From contig JBBQBH010000001.1 in assembly GCA_038317345.1 (NCBI GenBank), forward strand, positions 70,477 to 134,476: a stretch of 64,000 nt of DNA, read 5' to 3'. Source of the DNA: Mayfieldus sp038317345. GTDB taxonomy: Bacteria; Actinomycetota; Thermoleophilia; Solirubrobacterales; 70-9. Below the pieces are notes generated by a model, which worked only from the letters and a program-made list of their open reading frames with translations, searched no databases and was not told the origin of the DNA. The position numbers were made by a program, and so were the translations under genes. Positions 1-9,363 of this stretch are shown piece after piece. The stretch's first letter is position 1; each line of letters opens with the position of its first letter.

Positions 1-1
1 G

Positions 2-1090
2 ACCTCTTATGCATTGGTCGCTTTGCTGGTGGCGCTCTGCCTGATGCCTCCAACCTGGTGGCCGGCGCGGCGGTGGCCATGGGTCTTCGCGGCTACGGCC
101 GTTGCCGCGACCGCAGCATGGCTGTTCTTTGTGGCCAGCAACACGGTCGGCTACCTGTCGCCGGTTATCACCCATGCGATCTCTGACACCTTCCGTACGG
201 CGGCGGGCGAGTCCACCACACGAGATCTATTCAGTTCGCCGACTGGGCAGGTGGCTCCAACGTGGGAGCACGTAGTCGGCGTCGGCGCAGCCGTCGTTGT
301 CGTGGCGGCGCTGCCAATCGGGTTGCGGGCACTCTGGCGCGACTACGGCAAACAGCCCGTCGCCGTGCTCCTGGGATGCGCAAGCGTTGCATATGTAGGA
401 ACACTCGGCGCCCGCTTGGTACCGGCCGCATGGGAGACCGCGGTGCGTGCTTCAGAGTTCCTGTTCATCGGCGTGGCACTCGTCCTTGCACTCGCCGTGC
501 TCGAGGGCCAGCATTGGAAGAGGCTGGACTGGCTGTGGGTGTGGGCGCCTGGTGTGGCTCGGATCGTCGGGCTGGCCGCCGCCGCCGTTCTCCTCGCCGG
601 CGGAATTGTCTCGACCACGACACAAGCGGGACGACTCGCCGAGCCTTACCGCCTCGCGGTGGCGGGCGTGGACATCAACCCTCCCGGGGTGGCCGTGGCA
701 CGGTGGGCACGGGATGTGCTCGGGCCCGGCCAACGCATCGCCGCCGAAGACGCAGACGCACGATTCCTCCTGGTCTACGGACGGGAACATGTCTTCACCA
801 GCACAAACCCTCCGATCAGAACCATTCTGCAGACGCCCAAGCTGTACCGCTGGCAGCTCGACACTTTGCGCCAGCATCGGATCCGCTACGTCGTCATCGA
901 CGCCAGCAGGGCGAGCCAGGACGTGAGCACCGGCTTCTACTTTCCGCGACAGGCCCTCGGCCCCGAGGACCGCTATCCGGATGCAGCGATGACGAAGTTC
1001 GAGCGCGCCGGAGCGCAGCGCATCTACGACGGCGGCAACATCATCGTCGACGACCTCCAGGGGGTGAACTATGCGGCCGCAGCCCCGTGA
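2..1090 (+). CDS. Polytopic membrane protein, 5'-truncated, GT-C-like
   Basis: The frame is open from base 2, so the real start lies before the window; the TTG at 14 is only an internal candidate. About six hydrophobic segments fill the first 215 visible residues (for example SYALVALLVALCL and FLFIGVALVLALAVLEG), followed by a soluble tail of about 140 residues containing YVVIDASRASQD. Membrane helices followed by an extracytoplasmic tail is the plan of GT-C-type glycosyltransferases of wall-glycan loci. The catalytic N-terminal part is missing here, so the class is inferred from layout and neighbours. The 3' end overlaps the next gene by 20 bp, placing it in the polysaccharide operon that follows. 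Confidence 0.6.
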   Translation, partial: TSYALVALLVALCLMPPTWWPARRWPWVFAATAVAATAAWLFFVASNTVGYLSPVITHAISDTFRTAAGESTTRDLFSSPTGQVAPTWEHVVGVGAAVVVVAALPIGLRALWRDYGKQPVAVLLGCASVAYVGTLGARLVPAAWETAVRASEFLFIGVALVLALAVLEGQHWKRLDWLWVWAPGVARIVGLAAAAVLLAGGIVSTTTQAGRLAEPYRLAVAGVDINPPGVAVARWARDVLGPGQRIAAEDADARFLLVYGREHVFTSTNPPIRTILQTPKLYRWQLDTLRQHRIRYVVIDASRASQDVSTGFYFPRQALGPEDRYPDAAMTKFERAGAQRIYDGGNIIVDDLQGVNYAAAAP

Positions 1091-1862
1091 GCTGGTCCTT
1101 CCAGTCCTCGCCGCGGTCTGTGGCGCCGGCGTCCTCGCCCTGCCTGCGGGCTCGGTCATCAGGCTGATCACCGCCGTCGCGCTGGTCCTCGTCCTTCCAG
1201 GCGCGGCGTTTCGTGGCGCCGTGCTGACGCACGAGAAGCATGGTCCCGAGCGCATGTTGGTCGCACTGGCCGCGAGCGCGATCGTGGTGGCACTCGCGGC
1301 AATCGCGCTCGATGTCGTGGGCGTCCCCCTGGATAGCACCGTCTGGGTGATCGTGCTGGTGACCCTCACGATGGTCGGCTCCGCGGTCGGATCACTCCGA
1401 GTGCCCAGCTCGGGGCGAAGCCAGCCCACCCTCAGACTGCCGCGGTCCAGCGATGCACTTCTGATTGGAGCCTCACTTGCGCTGATCGTCGGCGCCATCG
1501 TCCTCGGTACCAAGCCGCTGGAGGCCCCCGCTGGTACGCCGGGCTCTTTCGCGCTCTGGCTCGAGGCGGACGGAAGGCAGGGTGTGACCGCAGTCGTCCA
1601 GAGCGGCAAGCTGCGGACCAGTCGCTACAGGCTGTTCGTCAAGGCGAACGGGCGCGAGGTCGTCGCGTCGCCGCCCTTCAAGCTCGCCCCTGGCGACCAG
1701 CATCGTGTCCACGTCCCGCCGCCGCTGCCTGCCGGAAGCCGGGTCGCGGCGCTGCTCTACCGGCTCGACCAAGGATCGCCTCAGCTTTCGGAGCGAGCCG
1801 AGCTGACGCTCGCTGGGGGCGGGCCGTTTGGGCCGGTGTCCACCCCGCCCCCGGCACCATGA
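1071..1862 (+). CDS. Membrane protein, DUF1616-like
   Basis: A 263-residue protein. Residues 1-135 hold four hydrophobic stretches (LVLPVLAAVCGAGVLAL, LITAVALVLVLPGAAF, MLVALAASAIVVALAAIA, VWVIVLVTLTMVGSAVG), and another lies near residue 140 (LIGASLALIVGAIVLG). The rest is an extracytoplasmic beta-rich domain (SFALWLEADGRQ...AALLYRLDQG). The PGAAF motif after the second helix and the helix-then-soluble layout resemble DUF1616 proteins, whose function is unknown. The ATG lies inside the upstream gene and the stop overlaps the next start as ATGA, so it is cotranscribed with glycosyltransferases. A role in glycan assembly is inferred from context only. Confidence 0.55.
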   Translation: MRPQPRELVLPVLAAVCGAGVLALPAGSVIRLITAVALVLVLPGAAFRGAVLTHEKHGPERMLVALAASAIVVALAAIALDVVGVPLDSTVWVIVLVTLTMVGSAVGSLRVPSSGRSQPTLRLPRSSDALLIGASLALIVGAIVLGTKPLEAPAGTPGSFALWLEADGRQGVTAVVQSGKLRTSRYRLFVKANGREVVASPPFKLAPGDQHRVHVPPPLPAGSRVAALLYRLDQGSPQLSERAELTLAGGGPFGPVSTPPPAP

Positions 1863-2950
1863 GTAAGCCGATCGCCGTCGACATCGTCATCGACAACTAC
1901 AACTATGGGCGCTTCCTAGGCTCGGCCATCGACAGCGCACTTGGACAGAAGCACGCGAATACCCGGGTGATCGTCGTTGACGACGGGTCGACGGACAACT
2001 CGCGGGAGGTGATCGCGCGCTATGGGAATCGGATTACGACCGTCTTCAAGGACAACGGCGGCCAGGCGTCGGCCTTCAACGCGGGGTGGGCGCACTGCCG
2101 CGGCGACCTCGTGATCTTCCTCGACGCTGACGATATTTTGCTCCCGGAGGCAGCAGAGCGGATCGCGGCGGCATTCGCGGCCAGACCGCAGGCGTCCAAG
2201 GTCCAATGCCGGATGGCCGTGATCGATGAGGACGGTCGGCGGACGGGGGAGCTGATGCCGACTGCGGACGTCCCGATTCCCAACGGCGACCTTCGCAGCA
2301 GCGCACTCACCTTCCCCTTCGACGTGCTACGGATGGCGACGAGCGGAAACGCCTTCTCGGCGGCGGCGCTGACGCGCATCATGCCGGTTCCGGAACGCGA
2401 GTTCGCCAAGAGCGCCGACTGGTACCTGCAGCACACGATCCCACTCCTGGGGGAAGTCGTTTCGCTGCAGGACGTCTACGCCTGCTATCGCGTTCACAGC
2501 TCCAACAGTTACACGCTCGGACGCTCGACTCTTGACCTCAATCACGTCCGCCAAAGCGTCCTCTACGCCGCCGCGACGCGCCGTCATCTGCGCCGCGTGG
2601 CTGGCGAGTTGGGACTGCTGCTTCCGCCTGGACCGATCCTGTCGGTCTCGGACCAGGCCAACCGCCTGATCTCCCGCAAGCTCGAGCCCTCAGCCCATCC
2701 GCTTCCGAACGACCGGGTCGCCAGGCTCGTCCTCGGCGGCACGATCGCGGCGCTGCGCCGTTTCGACATCCGCTGGCCGCTCAAGCTGATGTTCATTGCA
2801 TGGTTTGCCGCGATGGCGTGCGTGCCGCGCCGACCGGCCGCGGCACTCGCTGTGGCGTTTCTGTTCCCCGAGCGACGCCCTGAGATGAACCGGATGCTGG
2901 GGATGCTGAAGAGGCCAGCCCAACGGATCGATGAAGTCAGCGGCTCGTGA
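1859..2950 (+). CDS. Family 2 glycosyltransferase
   Basis: A 363-residue GT-A fold enzyme that should transfer a sugar from a nucleotide donor to a glycan acceptor at the cytoplasmic membrane face. The N-terminus carries the family's nucleotide-binding strand (VDIVIDNYNYGRFLGSAI), then VVDDGSTDNSREV and the metal-binding acidic motif FLDADD near residue 90. The donor and linkage cannot be read from sequence. A hydrophobic region near residues 300-340 (LMFIAWFAAMACV, AAALAVAFLF) suggests membrane association. It starts in an ATGA overlap with the upstream gene and ends in a GTGA overlap with another GT2, consistent with one coupled operon. Confidence 0.85.
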   Translation: MSKPIAVDIVIDNYNYGRFLGSAIDSALGQKHANTRVIVVDDGSTDNSREVIARYGNRITTVFKDNGGQASAFNAGWAHCRGDLVIFLDADDILLPEAAERIAAAFAARPQASKVQCRMAVIDEDGRRTGELMPTADVPIPNGDLRSSALTFPFDVLRMATSGNAFSAAALTRIMPVPEREFAKSADWYLQHTIPLLGEVVSLQDVYACYRVHSSNSYTLGRSTLDLNHVRQSVLYAAATRRHLRRVAGELGLLLPPGPILSVSDQANRLISRKLEPSAHPLPNDRVARLVLGGTIAALRRFDIRWPLKLMFIAWFAAMACVPRRPAAALAVAFLFPERRPEMNRMLGMLKRPAQRIDEVSGS

Positions 2951-3945
2951 CCAATCGCGATCCACGCCTGCCGATAAGCATCGTGATCCCGACCTTCCAG
3001 CGCGCTGGCCCGCTTCAGCGGTTGCTCTGGTCGCTCGCGGTCCAGAGCCTGCCAGCGGCCGAGTTCGACGTCGTGGTGAGCATCGACGGCTCCACGGACG
3101 GCACCGGCGAGATGCTGGAGTCGTTCCGGGCGCCATACCGGCTGCGCTGGGCCTGGCAACCGAACGCCGGACGCGCCGCCGCCTGCAACGCCGCGATCAG
3201 GGTCGCGAAGGGGGAGGTCATTGTCATCCTCGACGACGACATGGAGCCTTCTCGGGGCCTTCTCGAGGCACACCAGCGTGAGCATCCACCCGGATCACGC
3301 CGCTGCGTCATGGGCGCCGTGCCGATCGTGGTCGATGACGACGCGCCACCGCACGTCCGCTATGTCGCGACCAAGTTCGACGATCATTTGGCGCGTCTCG
3401 CGAGGCCCGACCACACTTTTAAGATCAGGGACTTCTACAGCGGCAACGCCTCGGTATTGCGTGAGGAGCTGCTGGCGGTGGGCCTGTTCGACGAGGGGTT
3501 CCAGGCTTACGGCAACGAGGATCTCGAGCTCGCGCATCGGCTCGTCGAGAGCGGCGTACGGCTCGCCTTCTGCGCCGAGGCGGTCGCCTGTCAGCATTAC
3601 GAAAAGAGCCTTAAGTGCATTGTGAGCGACGAGCTGGCCAAGGGTCGCACTGCGGTGTTGTTCGCCGGTATGCACCCGGACGCGCTGCCGGGTCTCAAGA
3701 TCACAGCATTGCGAGCCCAGCCTGCCCGCCGCCGCGCTGCGCGGCGGGTCCTGCTATGGGCGACGCGGATATTCCATCGCACGCCAAGCCTCGTGCTACG
3801 CGCGATCTCTGCCACCGAGCGCCGCGCGCCGAACCGGTTCCAGCTCTTGTGCGGGTTCGCCCTCGACTACCTCTACCTCTTGGGAGCCGAACGACAGCTG
3901 CGTGAGCAGCGCTCCGCCCGTCCCAAGATGACAGAGGCTGGTTGA
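2947..3945 (+). CDS. Family 2 glycosyltransferase
   Basis: A 332-residue GT2 enzyme. It begins with SIVIPTFQRAGPLQRLLWSL, followed by VVSIDGSTDGTGEM, the acidic ILDDDMEPS motif near residue 98, and a later GNEDLELAHRL motif that matches the (E/D)D acceptor-site region of GT2 enzymes. GTG is the start, overlapping the previous stop as GTGA. The C-terminal third is basic and has one hydrophobic stretch (FQLLCGFALDYLYLLG). It is probably one of several sequential transferases building the repeat unit of a surface polysaccharide; specificity is unknown. Confidence 0.85.
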   Translation: MTNRDPRLPISIVIPTFQRAGPLQRLLWSLAVQSLPAAEFDVVVSIDGSTDGTGEMLESFRAPYRLRWAWQPNAGRAAACNAAIRVAKGEVIVILDDDMEPSRGLLEAHQREHPPGSRRCVMGAVPIVVDDDAPPHVRYVATKFDDHLARLARPDHTFKIRDFYSGNASVLREELLAVGLFDEGFQAYGNEDLELAHRLVESGVRLAFCAEAVACQHYEKSLKCIVSDELAKGRTAVLFAGMHPDALPGLKITALRAQPARRRAARRVLLWATRIFHRTPSLVLRAISATERRAPNRFQLLCGFALDYLYLLGAERQLREQRSARPKMTEAG

Positions 3946-5084
3946 TGTCACGGGAGGTCGTCTGTTTCACGGACAGCGAGGGCTTCGGCGGCGCTGAACG
4001 TGCGCTGTTGACGCTTCTGAGCGGCCTCGACGCAGAGCGGTGGCGGGCGTCTCTGTGCCATCACCCCCTGCCCGGAGTGGACCCCCTCGTGGTGCAGGCC
4101 CGCCAACTCGCCGTCCCCACCTGGAGCGTCCCGCCGCTGCCGCTGGGGTTCGGGGGCATGCGCCGCATCCCCTCGTTTGCTCGTTTGCTGCGCGAGCGCC
4201 GTCCGGCCATTTTCCACGCCCACCTGACCTGGCCCCTGGGCGCGAAAAACGCGCTGCTCGCTGCCCTCGCCGCGCGTGTGCCGGTGGTGCTGGTCACGAT
4301 CCAGCTCTACATGGACGTGCCCGTGACGCGCAGCATGTTGCTGCAGCAGCGCCTAATCGCGGCGGGGGTCGACCGCTTCCTGCCGGTCTCCGAACACAAC
4401 GCTCGCCGCTTGGAGGCGTTGCTGCCGTGGCCGCGGCGCAAGATGGAGGTGATTCACAATGCCGTCGACCCCACGCCTTTCTCGCGACCGCCGGATCCAG
4501 CTCTGCGACGCGCGCTGGCCGACGAGCGGCCGTTGGTGCTTGCGGTGGCCCGCCTGGATCCTCAGAAGGGCCATCGATACCTGCTTACTGCGGCGACCGA
4601 GGTGCCGGATGCGATCTTCGCGCTCGCCGGCGATGGCCCTGAGCGTCCCGCCCTAGAGGAGCTCGCCGATCGGCTCGGTGTGCGCGACCGCGTCCGCTTT
4701 CTCGGTGCCCGCTCCGACGTCGCAGATCTCCTCGCCGCGTGTGACGTGTTCGTGCTGCCCTCCCTTTTCGAGGGGTTCCCGATCTCCGTGCTCGAGGCGA
4801 TGGCTGCTGGATGCCCCGTGATTGCCACCGCGATCGGCGGCACGGACGAGGTCGTCATCCACGGCGAGTCGGGGCTGCTGGTGCCACCAGCCGATCCACC
4901 TGCCCTGGCGTCCGCCCTGCGCCTGCTGCTCGCCGACACCGACCTGCGAGCTCGGCTCTCAGCTGCGGGCCGCGACCGGGTGTCGACCGAGTTCTCGGCG
5001 CGCGACATGGTGCGACGCGTGACCGAGATCTACGGACGTTTGACCGCCCCGCAGGTGCGGGTGGCCGGACCCCAAAGTCCATGA
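3945..5084 (+). CDS. Family 4 glycosyltransferase
   Basis: A retaining GT-B glycosyltransferase of 379 residues. The N-terminal acceptor domain has the typical GFGGAERALLTLL loop, and the C-terminal nucleotide-sugar domain has VLAVARLDPQKGHRYLL, FALAGDGPERPAL, and the EX7E-type motif EGFPISVLEAMAAGCPVI, followed by GGTDEVV and GLLVPPADPPALA. These motifs are diagnostic of GT4. I chose ATG at 3945, which shares one base with the previous stop (TGATG), over an in-frame TTG one codon upstream. It ends in an ATGA overlap with the next gene. Likely role: adding one sugar to a lipid-linked or surface polysaccharide. Confidence 0.88.
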   Translation: MSREVVCFTDSEGFGGAERALLTLLSGLDAERWRASLCHHPLPGVDPLVVQARQLAVPTWSVPPLPLGFGGMRRIPSFARLLRERRPAIFHAHLTWPLGAKNALLAALAARVPVVLVTIQLYMDVPVTRSMLLQQRLIAAGVDRFLPVSEHNARRLEALLPWPRRKMEVIHNAVDPTPFSRPPDPALRRALADERPLVLAVARLDPQKGHRYLLTAATEVPDAIFALAGDGPERPALEELADRLGVRDRVRFLGARSDVADLLAACDVFVLPSLFEGFPISVLEAMAAGCPVIATAIGGTDEVVIHGESGLLVPPADPPALASALRLLLADTDLRARLSAAGRDRVSTEFSARDMVRRVTEIYGRLTAPQVRVAGPQSP

Positions 5085-6604
5085 CTTCGAACGCACTCCT
5101 GCGTCGCGCCGACTGGCGCTTTCTTGTCGGACTGCCTGAGCCAAAGCGCGTGTACTGTCCGACTGGAGGGAGGCTGCGGGAGGCGGTTCAGAGTGTGTCG
5201 GCTCGGGTCATCGACGAGCCAGTGCCCGGCGAGTGCGACCTCGTCGTCTTGCGGAATCCAGGCCGTCGCGGACTGGAGCGCGCATTTAGGACCCTTGGGC
5301 CGGGCGGGGCTCTCTATGTCGAATGGTGGCGTCCCGTGGCTGGGGGCGGTTGGTCCGCGCGCCGGCGGCTTGCGGCAGCCGGATTCGAGCAGGTCGCCTG
5401 CTACTGGCCGTGGCCACCGCCTCGCCGTCGCACGCCTGCGGTCTGGCTGCCGATCGAGCGGCGCGAAGCGGTCACCTGGTTCCTCGACACGCGTCCGCGC
5501 CCACACCGGCGGCTCGCACGGATCACCGCTGCCTTCCAGCGGCGGCTGTGGCGCTCGCTGTGGCGGCTCGGTCTGCTGGCCCCGATCTGCGCTGTTGCCC
5601 GGAAGCCTTCATCGTCAGCGGCTGGCGACAAGACCTTGCCGGCGACCCTCGCAGCCCATCACGGTGCCTGGGGGGTGAGGAACTCCGGGGACGGCGTCGC
5701 GTGCCTGCTTCTCACTGCAGGGCGCAGCCCGCGCAACAAGCTGGTCGCTCTTACCTTCAGCTCTGGGCGGCGCGAGCCGCAGATCGCGCTCAAGCTGCCC
5801 CGCGTATCGGAGGCCGAGGCCGGGCTCGAACGCGAGGCGTCCGTCCTTCACGCCGTGCATGCGGATCGTGCTCGGGAGGGGATTCCGCGCCTCGTCGCGC
5901 GGGCGACGATCGCCGGCCGCGTCGCGCTTGCGGAGAGCGTCGTCAGCGGCCGGCCGCTGGTAGACGCCCTCCGGCCTGAGACACACCGCAAGCTCTCCCT
6001 CAAGGTCACCGATTTCCTGGCCGATCTCGCCGCCGCATCGCCGCGTCGCTCCACCGCTTGGCGCGAAGGCATCGCTGAAGCCGCCCTGCAGGCGCTCCCG
6101 CCACCCGAGCAGCAGCGCGCTCGCACCGTCCTCTCCCCTCTCGGTGCGCTTCCCGAGGTCTGCGAGCAGCGGGACTGCTCGCCCTGGAACCTGCTCGTTC
6201 AGCGCGACGGAGCCATAGCCATGCTGGACTGGGAGTCGGCTGAGCAGCGTGGGGTCCCCGCCCTCGACCTCCTCTACTTCTTGACCTACGCGGGGTTCTT
6301 TGTAGAGGGGACAATGCACAGCGGTTGGGAGCTTGCCTCGTACCGCCGCATGCTCACTCCATCCACCTCCGTCGGCGGCGTGTACGCAGAGTGCGCGACG
6401 ACCTATGCGGAGCGCGTCGGTTTCGACTTGCCCACGCTGGATCCACTGCGGCTCTTGTGCTGGCTAATTCACGCGCGCTCCGCCCAACTGCGTGAGAAGA
6501 GCGAGACGACAGGTGCGCCCGAAGACAGCACGCTGCTCCTGGATCTCGCGCGGGAGGAACTGGCGCGCCAGGACGAGACGGTCCGCCGGGTGCAGCGGTC
6601 ATAG
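5081..6604 (+). CDS. Methyltransferase-like plus APH-type phosphotransferase fusion
   Basis: A 507-residue protein with two recognisable parts. Residues about 50-150 resemble the C-terminal half of a class I methyltransferase (LGPGGALYVEWW, then LAAAGFEQVACYWPW), but the GxGxG SAM-binding motif is not evident. Residues about 200-470 resemble aminoglycoside/choline kinase folds: IALKLPR as the lysine strand, QRDCSPWNLL as the catalytic loop and AMLDWESAE as the metal-binding Asp. The catalytic loop has Gln where HxD is usual. The ATG overlaps the GT4 stop as ATGA; the 3' end converges with the next gene by 6 bp. A role in modifying or priming the glycan is inferred; the substrate is unknown. 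Confidence 0.6.
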   Translation: MTSNALLRRADWRFLVGLPEPKRVYCPTGGRLREAVQSVSARVIDEPVPGECDLVVLRNPGRRGLERAFRTLGPGGALYVEWWRPVAGGGWSARRRLAAAGFEQVACYWPWPPPRRRTPAVWLPIERREAVTWFLDTRPRPHRRLARITAAFQRRLWRSLWRLGLLAPICAVARKPSSSAAGDKTLPATLAAHHGAWGVRNSGDGVACLLLTAGRSPRNKLVALTFSSGRREPQIALKLPRVSEAEAGLEREASVLHAVHADRAREGIPRLVARATIAGRVALAESVVSGRPLVDALRPETHRKLSLKVTDFLADLAAASPRRSTAWREGIAEAALQALPPPEQQRARTVLSPLGALPEVCEQRDCSPWNLLVQRDGAIAMLDWESAEQRGVPALDLLYFLTYAGFFVEGTMHSGWELASYRRMLTPSTSVGGVYAECATTYAERVGFDLPTLDPLRLLCWLIHARSAQLREKSETTGAPEDSTLLLDLAREELARQDETVRRVQRS

Positions 6605-7549
6605 AGCCGCAGCGCCGCCGAAGGCGGTCCGCGCCTTGTCCCTCATCCGCGTCGCAACCCGGCGCGCGAGCGCAGCCGCGGCCCTCGCCGCTTCCGGTGC
6701 GGTAGCTCTCGGATCGAGACGAGCTGCTGACGCGAGCTCACGCGCGAAAGGGCCGTAGCTCCGATGAAAGAGCAGGTGGTCGGCCGTCGTCAGGTGCACT
6801 CGCGCATGGGCTCGGCGCTCAAGCCGAGTTCCCCGTTGTTCCGGATGGCGGTCGAAGTATTTCTGGATGACGCCCAGGGGGCCGGCCTGCTCCGTCTCGG
6901 CACGCGCCGTCGCAGAGGCGTCATGGCGTCGATACCGGGTCGCAACTTCATGCTCACCACGCACGGGCGCGTGCTCGAGGGCGCGAAGCACGTAGTCCCA
7001 GTCCTCGTTCAAGGCAAAGTCCGGGTCGAACCCTCCAACCGCCTCGACCACATTGCGGGGGAAGAGCATGGAGACCAAGCGGACGGAGAATCGGCCAAGC
7101 AGGCAATCGATGACGACATCGCCTTGGAGGTCGGAATCGATGGGACTCTGCGGGCGGAGCTCAGGATCGCAGGCGAGCGTACTGCCGTAGGCGATCGTGT
7201 CGCCCCGACCGCTCAGTCGGAGGAGCCGTGCCGTGCTTTCGGGCTCCAGCATGTCGTCACAGTCGATGAATCGCAATGCCTGTCCCGTCGCCCGAGCGAT
7301 CCCCGCGTTACGCGCCCTGCTGACCCCTCCATGGGACATCCGAATCACCACCAGGCGAGGGTCATCGAGGTCTCCGACCAGGTCGGACACAGGCTCCGCG
7401 TTGCCGTCATCGACCACGATCAGCTCAACCGGACAACCCGTCTGGTCAAGCACGCTCCGGATCGCCTGCCGCAGCCAGCGGCGCTCCGGCTCCCAAACGG
7501 GCATCACAAGGCTCACCGTCGGACTAGCCACTCCAGGAAGTCCTGACAC
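6599..7549 (-). CDS. Family 2 glycosyltransferase
   Basis: A GT2 glycosyltransferase of 316 residues on the opposite strand from its neighbours. Motifs are VSLVMPVWEPERRWLRQAI, LIVVDDGNAEPVSDL, RFIDCDDM (the metal-binding DxD equivalent near residue 100) and ALNEDWDYVLRAL (acceptor-site ED). The start used is GTG at 7549; there is no other good start before the first strand. It converges with the phosphotransferase fusion and diverges from the flippase, leaving about 284 bp upstream for its promoter. It probably acts in the same polysaccharide pathway. Confidence 0.85.
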   Translation of the reverse strand: MSGLPGVASPTVSLVMPVWEPERRWLRQAIRSVLDQTGCPVELIVVDDGNAEPVSDLVGDLDDPRLVVIRMSHGGVSRARNAGIARATGQALRFIDCDDMLEPESTARLLRLSGRGDTIAYGSTLACDPELRPQSPIDSDLQGDVVIDCLLGRFSVRLVSMLFPRNVVEAVGGFDPDFALNEDWDYVLRALEHAPVRGEHEVATRYRRHDASATARAETEQAGPLGVIQKYFDRHPEQRGTRLERRAHARVHLTTADHLLFHRSYGPFARELASAARLDPRATAPEAARAAAALARRVATRMRDKARTAFGGAAAL

Positions 7550-7833
7550 CCTAGCGCCGGGGGGCGATCGTTAAGCGGTCGGGCGAGGTCCGCGCCGGCC
7601 GCGGAACTGACTCGCGATTCGGTGCCTGGTAGGCGGGAATGATCACGGAGAGACTCGGAAACCCCATTTGCTTCTACCTCTCGTGGAGAGGGCAATCAAC
7701 GAATGGCCGACGACCACGACACCCCATGGAGCCGAAAAGCACGACATCTGGCCATCGACTGTAGCCACGCGGTTACCTTGGACGCGCACAGATAGAGCCG
7801 CGACGGACTCGCCAACCCGTACGTCTACACCCA
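7550..7833. promoter_or_regulatory. Divergent intergenic region (284 bp)
   Basis: This spacer separates the leftward GT2 gene from the rightward flippase gene and must carry promoters for both. No convincing -35/-10 pair, operator or RNA structure stands out. Open frames here are short and have no recognisable product. Confidence 0.4.
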
Positions 7834-9363
7834 ATGCCTCCAATCGCACGTCATCTCCTTCGCAGCACCGCAAGCAACGTCGCCGGCCAGGTCGTGGTGC
7901 TCGGCGTCTGGTTCGCACTGACGCCGTTCATGGTCCACCGGCTTGGCGCGACGGATTATGGCCTCTGGGTTCTGGTTGCCTCGCTGGTCGCCTACGGAAA
8001 TCTGCTCGATCTTGGCCTAGGCGGCGCCGTAACGAAGTACGTAGCCGAGCTGCGCGCCCGCGATCGATCCGAGGAGGCATCGGATTTGGTGGCGACTGCT
8101 CTGGCCATGTACTGCGTGGTCGCCCTAGTCGTAGTCGTGGCGAGCGTTCCCTTCGCGCTCGTGTTTCCTCATCTCTTCAACATCTCACCTGGGCAGCAGA
8201 GCGATGCACGATGGGTGGTCTTCTTGACGAGTCTCGCCCTCGCCGTGAAGCTCCCTACGACTGCCCCATATGCGGTCCTTCGGGGGCTACAACGGTTCGA
8301 TCTCAACAACCTGATCAGCGTCTCGGCCACCCTCATGCAGGCAGCGGCGACGATTGCCGTTCTGCTGCTCGGCGGCGGTGTCGTGGGCTTGGCCGCGATT
8401 GTCATCCCGCTGACCCTGCTCACACAGATTCCCATGCTCTTGGTGATCCGGCACATCGCACCCGACCTTCGCATCGGCTTGCGGGGCGCGCAGCGCCGAC
8501 TCGTGCCAACCGTCGCCTCGTTCAGTACGTCGTTGTTCGTCATCAATGGAGCCAGCGTGGTCAAGACGAAAACGGATGAGGTCGTCATCGCCGCGGCGCT
8601 ACCGCTGGCCACGGTCACCCCATATTCGATCGCACGGCGGCTCAGCGAGCTCCCCAGCATCATGACTTATCAGTTCGCGACCGTGCTCTTTCCGCTCGCG
8701 TCGGAGCTGCATGGCGCCGGGAACCAGGCCCGGCTGCGCGCGCTCTACCTCGGCGCCACGCGACTGGCCCTCGCGCTATTCGTTCCAATCGCCGTGGGGC
8801 TCATGGTGCTCGCTGAGCCGTTTCTCGCCGCCTGGGTCGGTAAGGCCTTCGCCCGCGACGCCCACATCGTGGTGATCCTCATCGCGTCCGGCTTGTTCAA
8901 CGTGGCAATGTGGCCTGCGCTCTCGATGCTGATGGGCAGCAATGCTCATCGACCGCTCGCGGTCTTCTCTGGCTTGTCAGCACTCCTGAATCTCGGCCTG
9001 TCGGTGGCCCTCGTTGGGAGGATTGGCGTCACCGGCGTGGCGCTCGGGACGCTCATCGCAGCCGGATTAGAAGCGCTGGTCGTGCTCCCCTTTACAATGA
9101 GGCGTTACGCGATCGAACCGAGAACGATGCTGTCCGAAGCTCTGGCGCCAGGATTACTCCCGGCCGTTCCGACAGTCCTGGCACTCTTCGTTCTGCGCGC
9201 TGCGCTGGCCCCCTCGTCGCTGGTGACCGTCGTTGGCGTCGGAGCGATCGGAGGCCTCATCTACGCCGTCGGGTACCTATCGTTCTCGGCCAGCGCCGAG
9301 GAGCGCCTTGTGTTGCGTCGGCTCGCGCTTGGCACGCTGCAGCTGGCTCGGGCACGACGTTGA
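7834..9363 (+). CDS. Wzx-like polysaccharide flippase
   Basis: A 509-residue polytopic protein of the MOP/MATE superfamily (polysaccharide transporter branch), expected to move lipid-linked glycan units across the cytoplasmic membrane. It has roughly 12-14 hydrophobic segments over its whole length and the family's N-terminal pattern: an amphipathic start, then SNVAGQVVVLGVWFALTPFM and RLGATDYGLWVL, followed by LGLGGAVTKYVAEL. Length and topology match Wzx-type proteins. The next gene starts within its stop codon (TTGA), so transport and methylation genes are coupled. Alternatives within the superfamily (MurJ, MATE drug exporters) fit less well given the locus. Confidence 0.85.
   Translation: MPPIARHLLRSTASNVAGQVVVLGVWFALTPFMVHRLGATDYGLWVLVASLVAYGNLLDLGLGGAVTKYVAELRARDRSEEASDLVATALAMYCVVALVVVVASVPFALVFPHLFNISPGQQSDARWVVFLTSLALAVKLPTTAPYAVLRGLQRFDLNNLISVSATLMQAAATIAVLLLGGGVVGLAAIVIPLTLLTQIPMLLVIRHIAPDLRIGLRGAQRRLVPTVASFSTSLFVINGASVVKTKTDEVVIAAALPLATVTPYSIARRLSELPSIMTYQFATVLFPLASELHGAGNQARLRALYLGATRLALALFVPIAVGLMVLAEPFLAAWVGKAFARDAHIVVILIASGLFNVAMWPALSMLMGSNAHRPLAVFSGLSALLNLGLSVALVGRIGVTGVALGTLIAAGLEALVVLPFTMRRYAIEPRTMLSEALAPGLLPAVPTVLALFVLRAALAPSSLVTVVGVGAIGGLIYAVGYLSFSASAEERLVLRRLALGTLQLARARR

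Noticed and set aside
452..1609. 385-residue minus-strand frame at the left end
   Set aside because: It crosses two genes that fit the operon's strand, overlaps and membrane-protein composition; the antisense product is Thr/Ala/Arg-rich without a domain.
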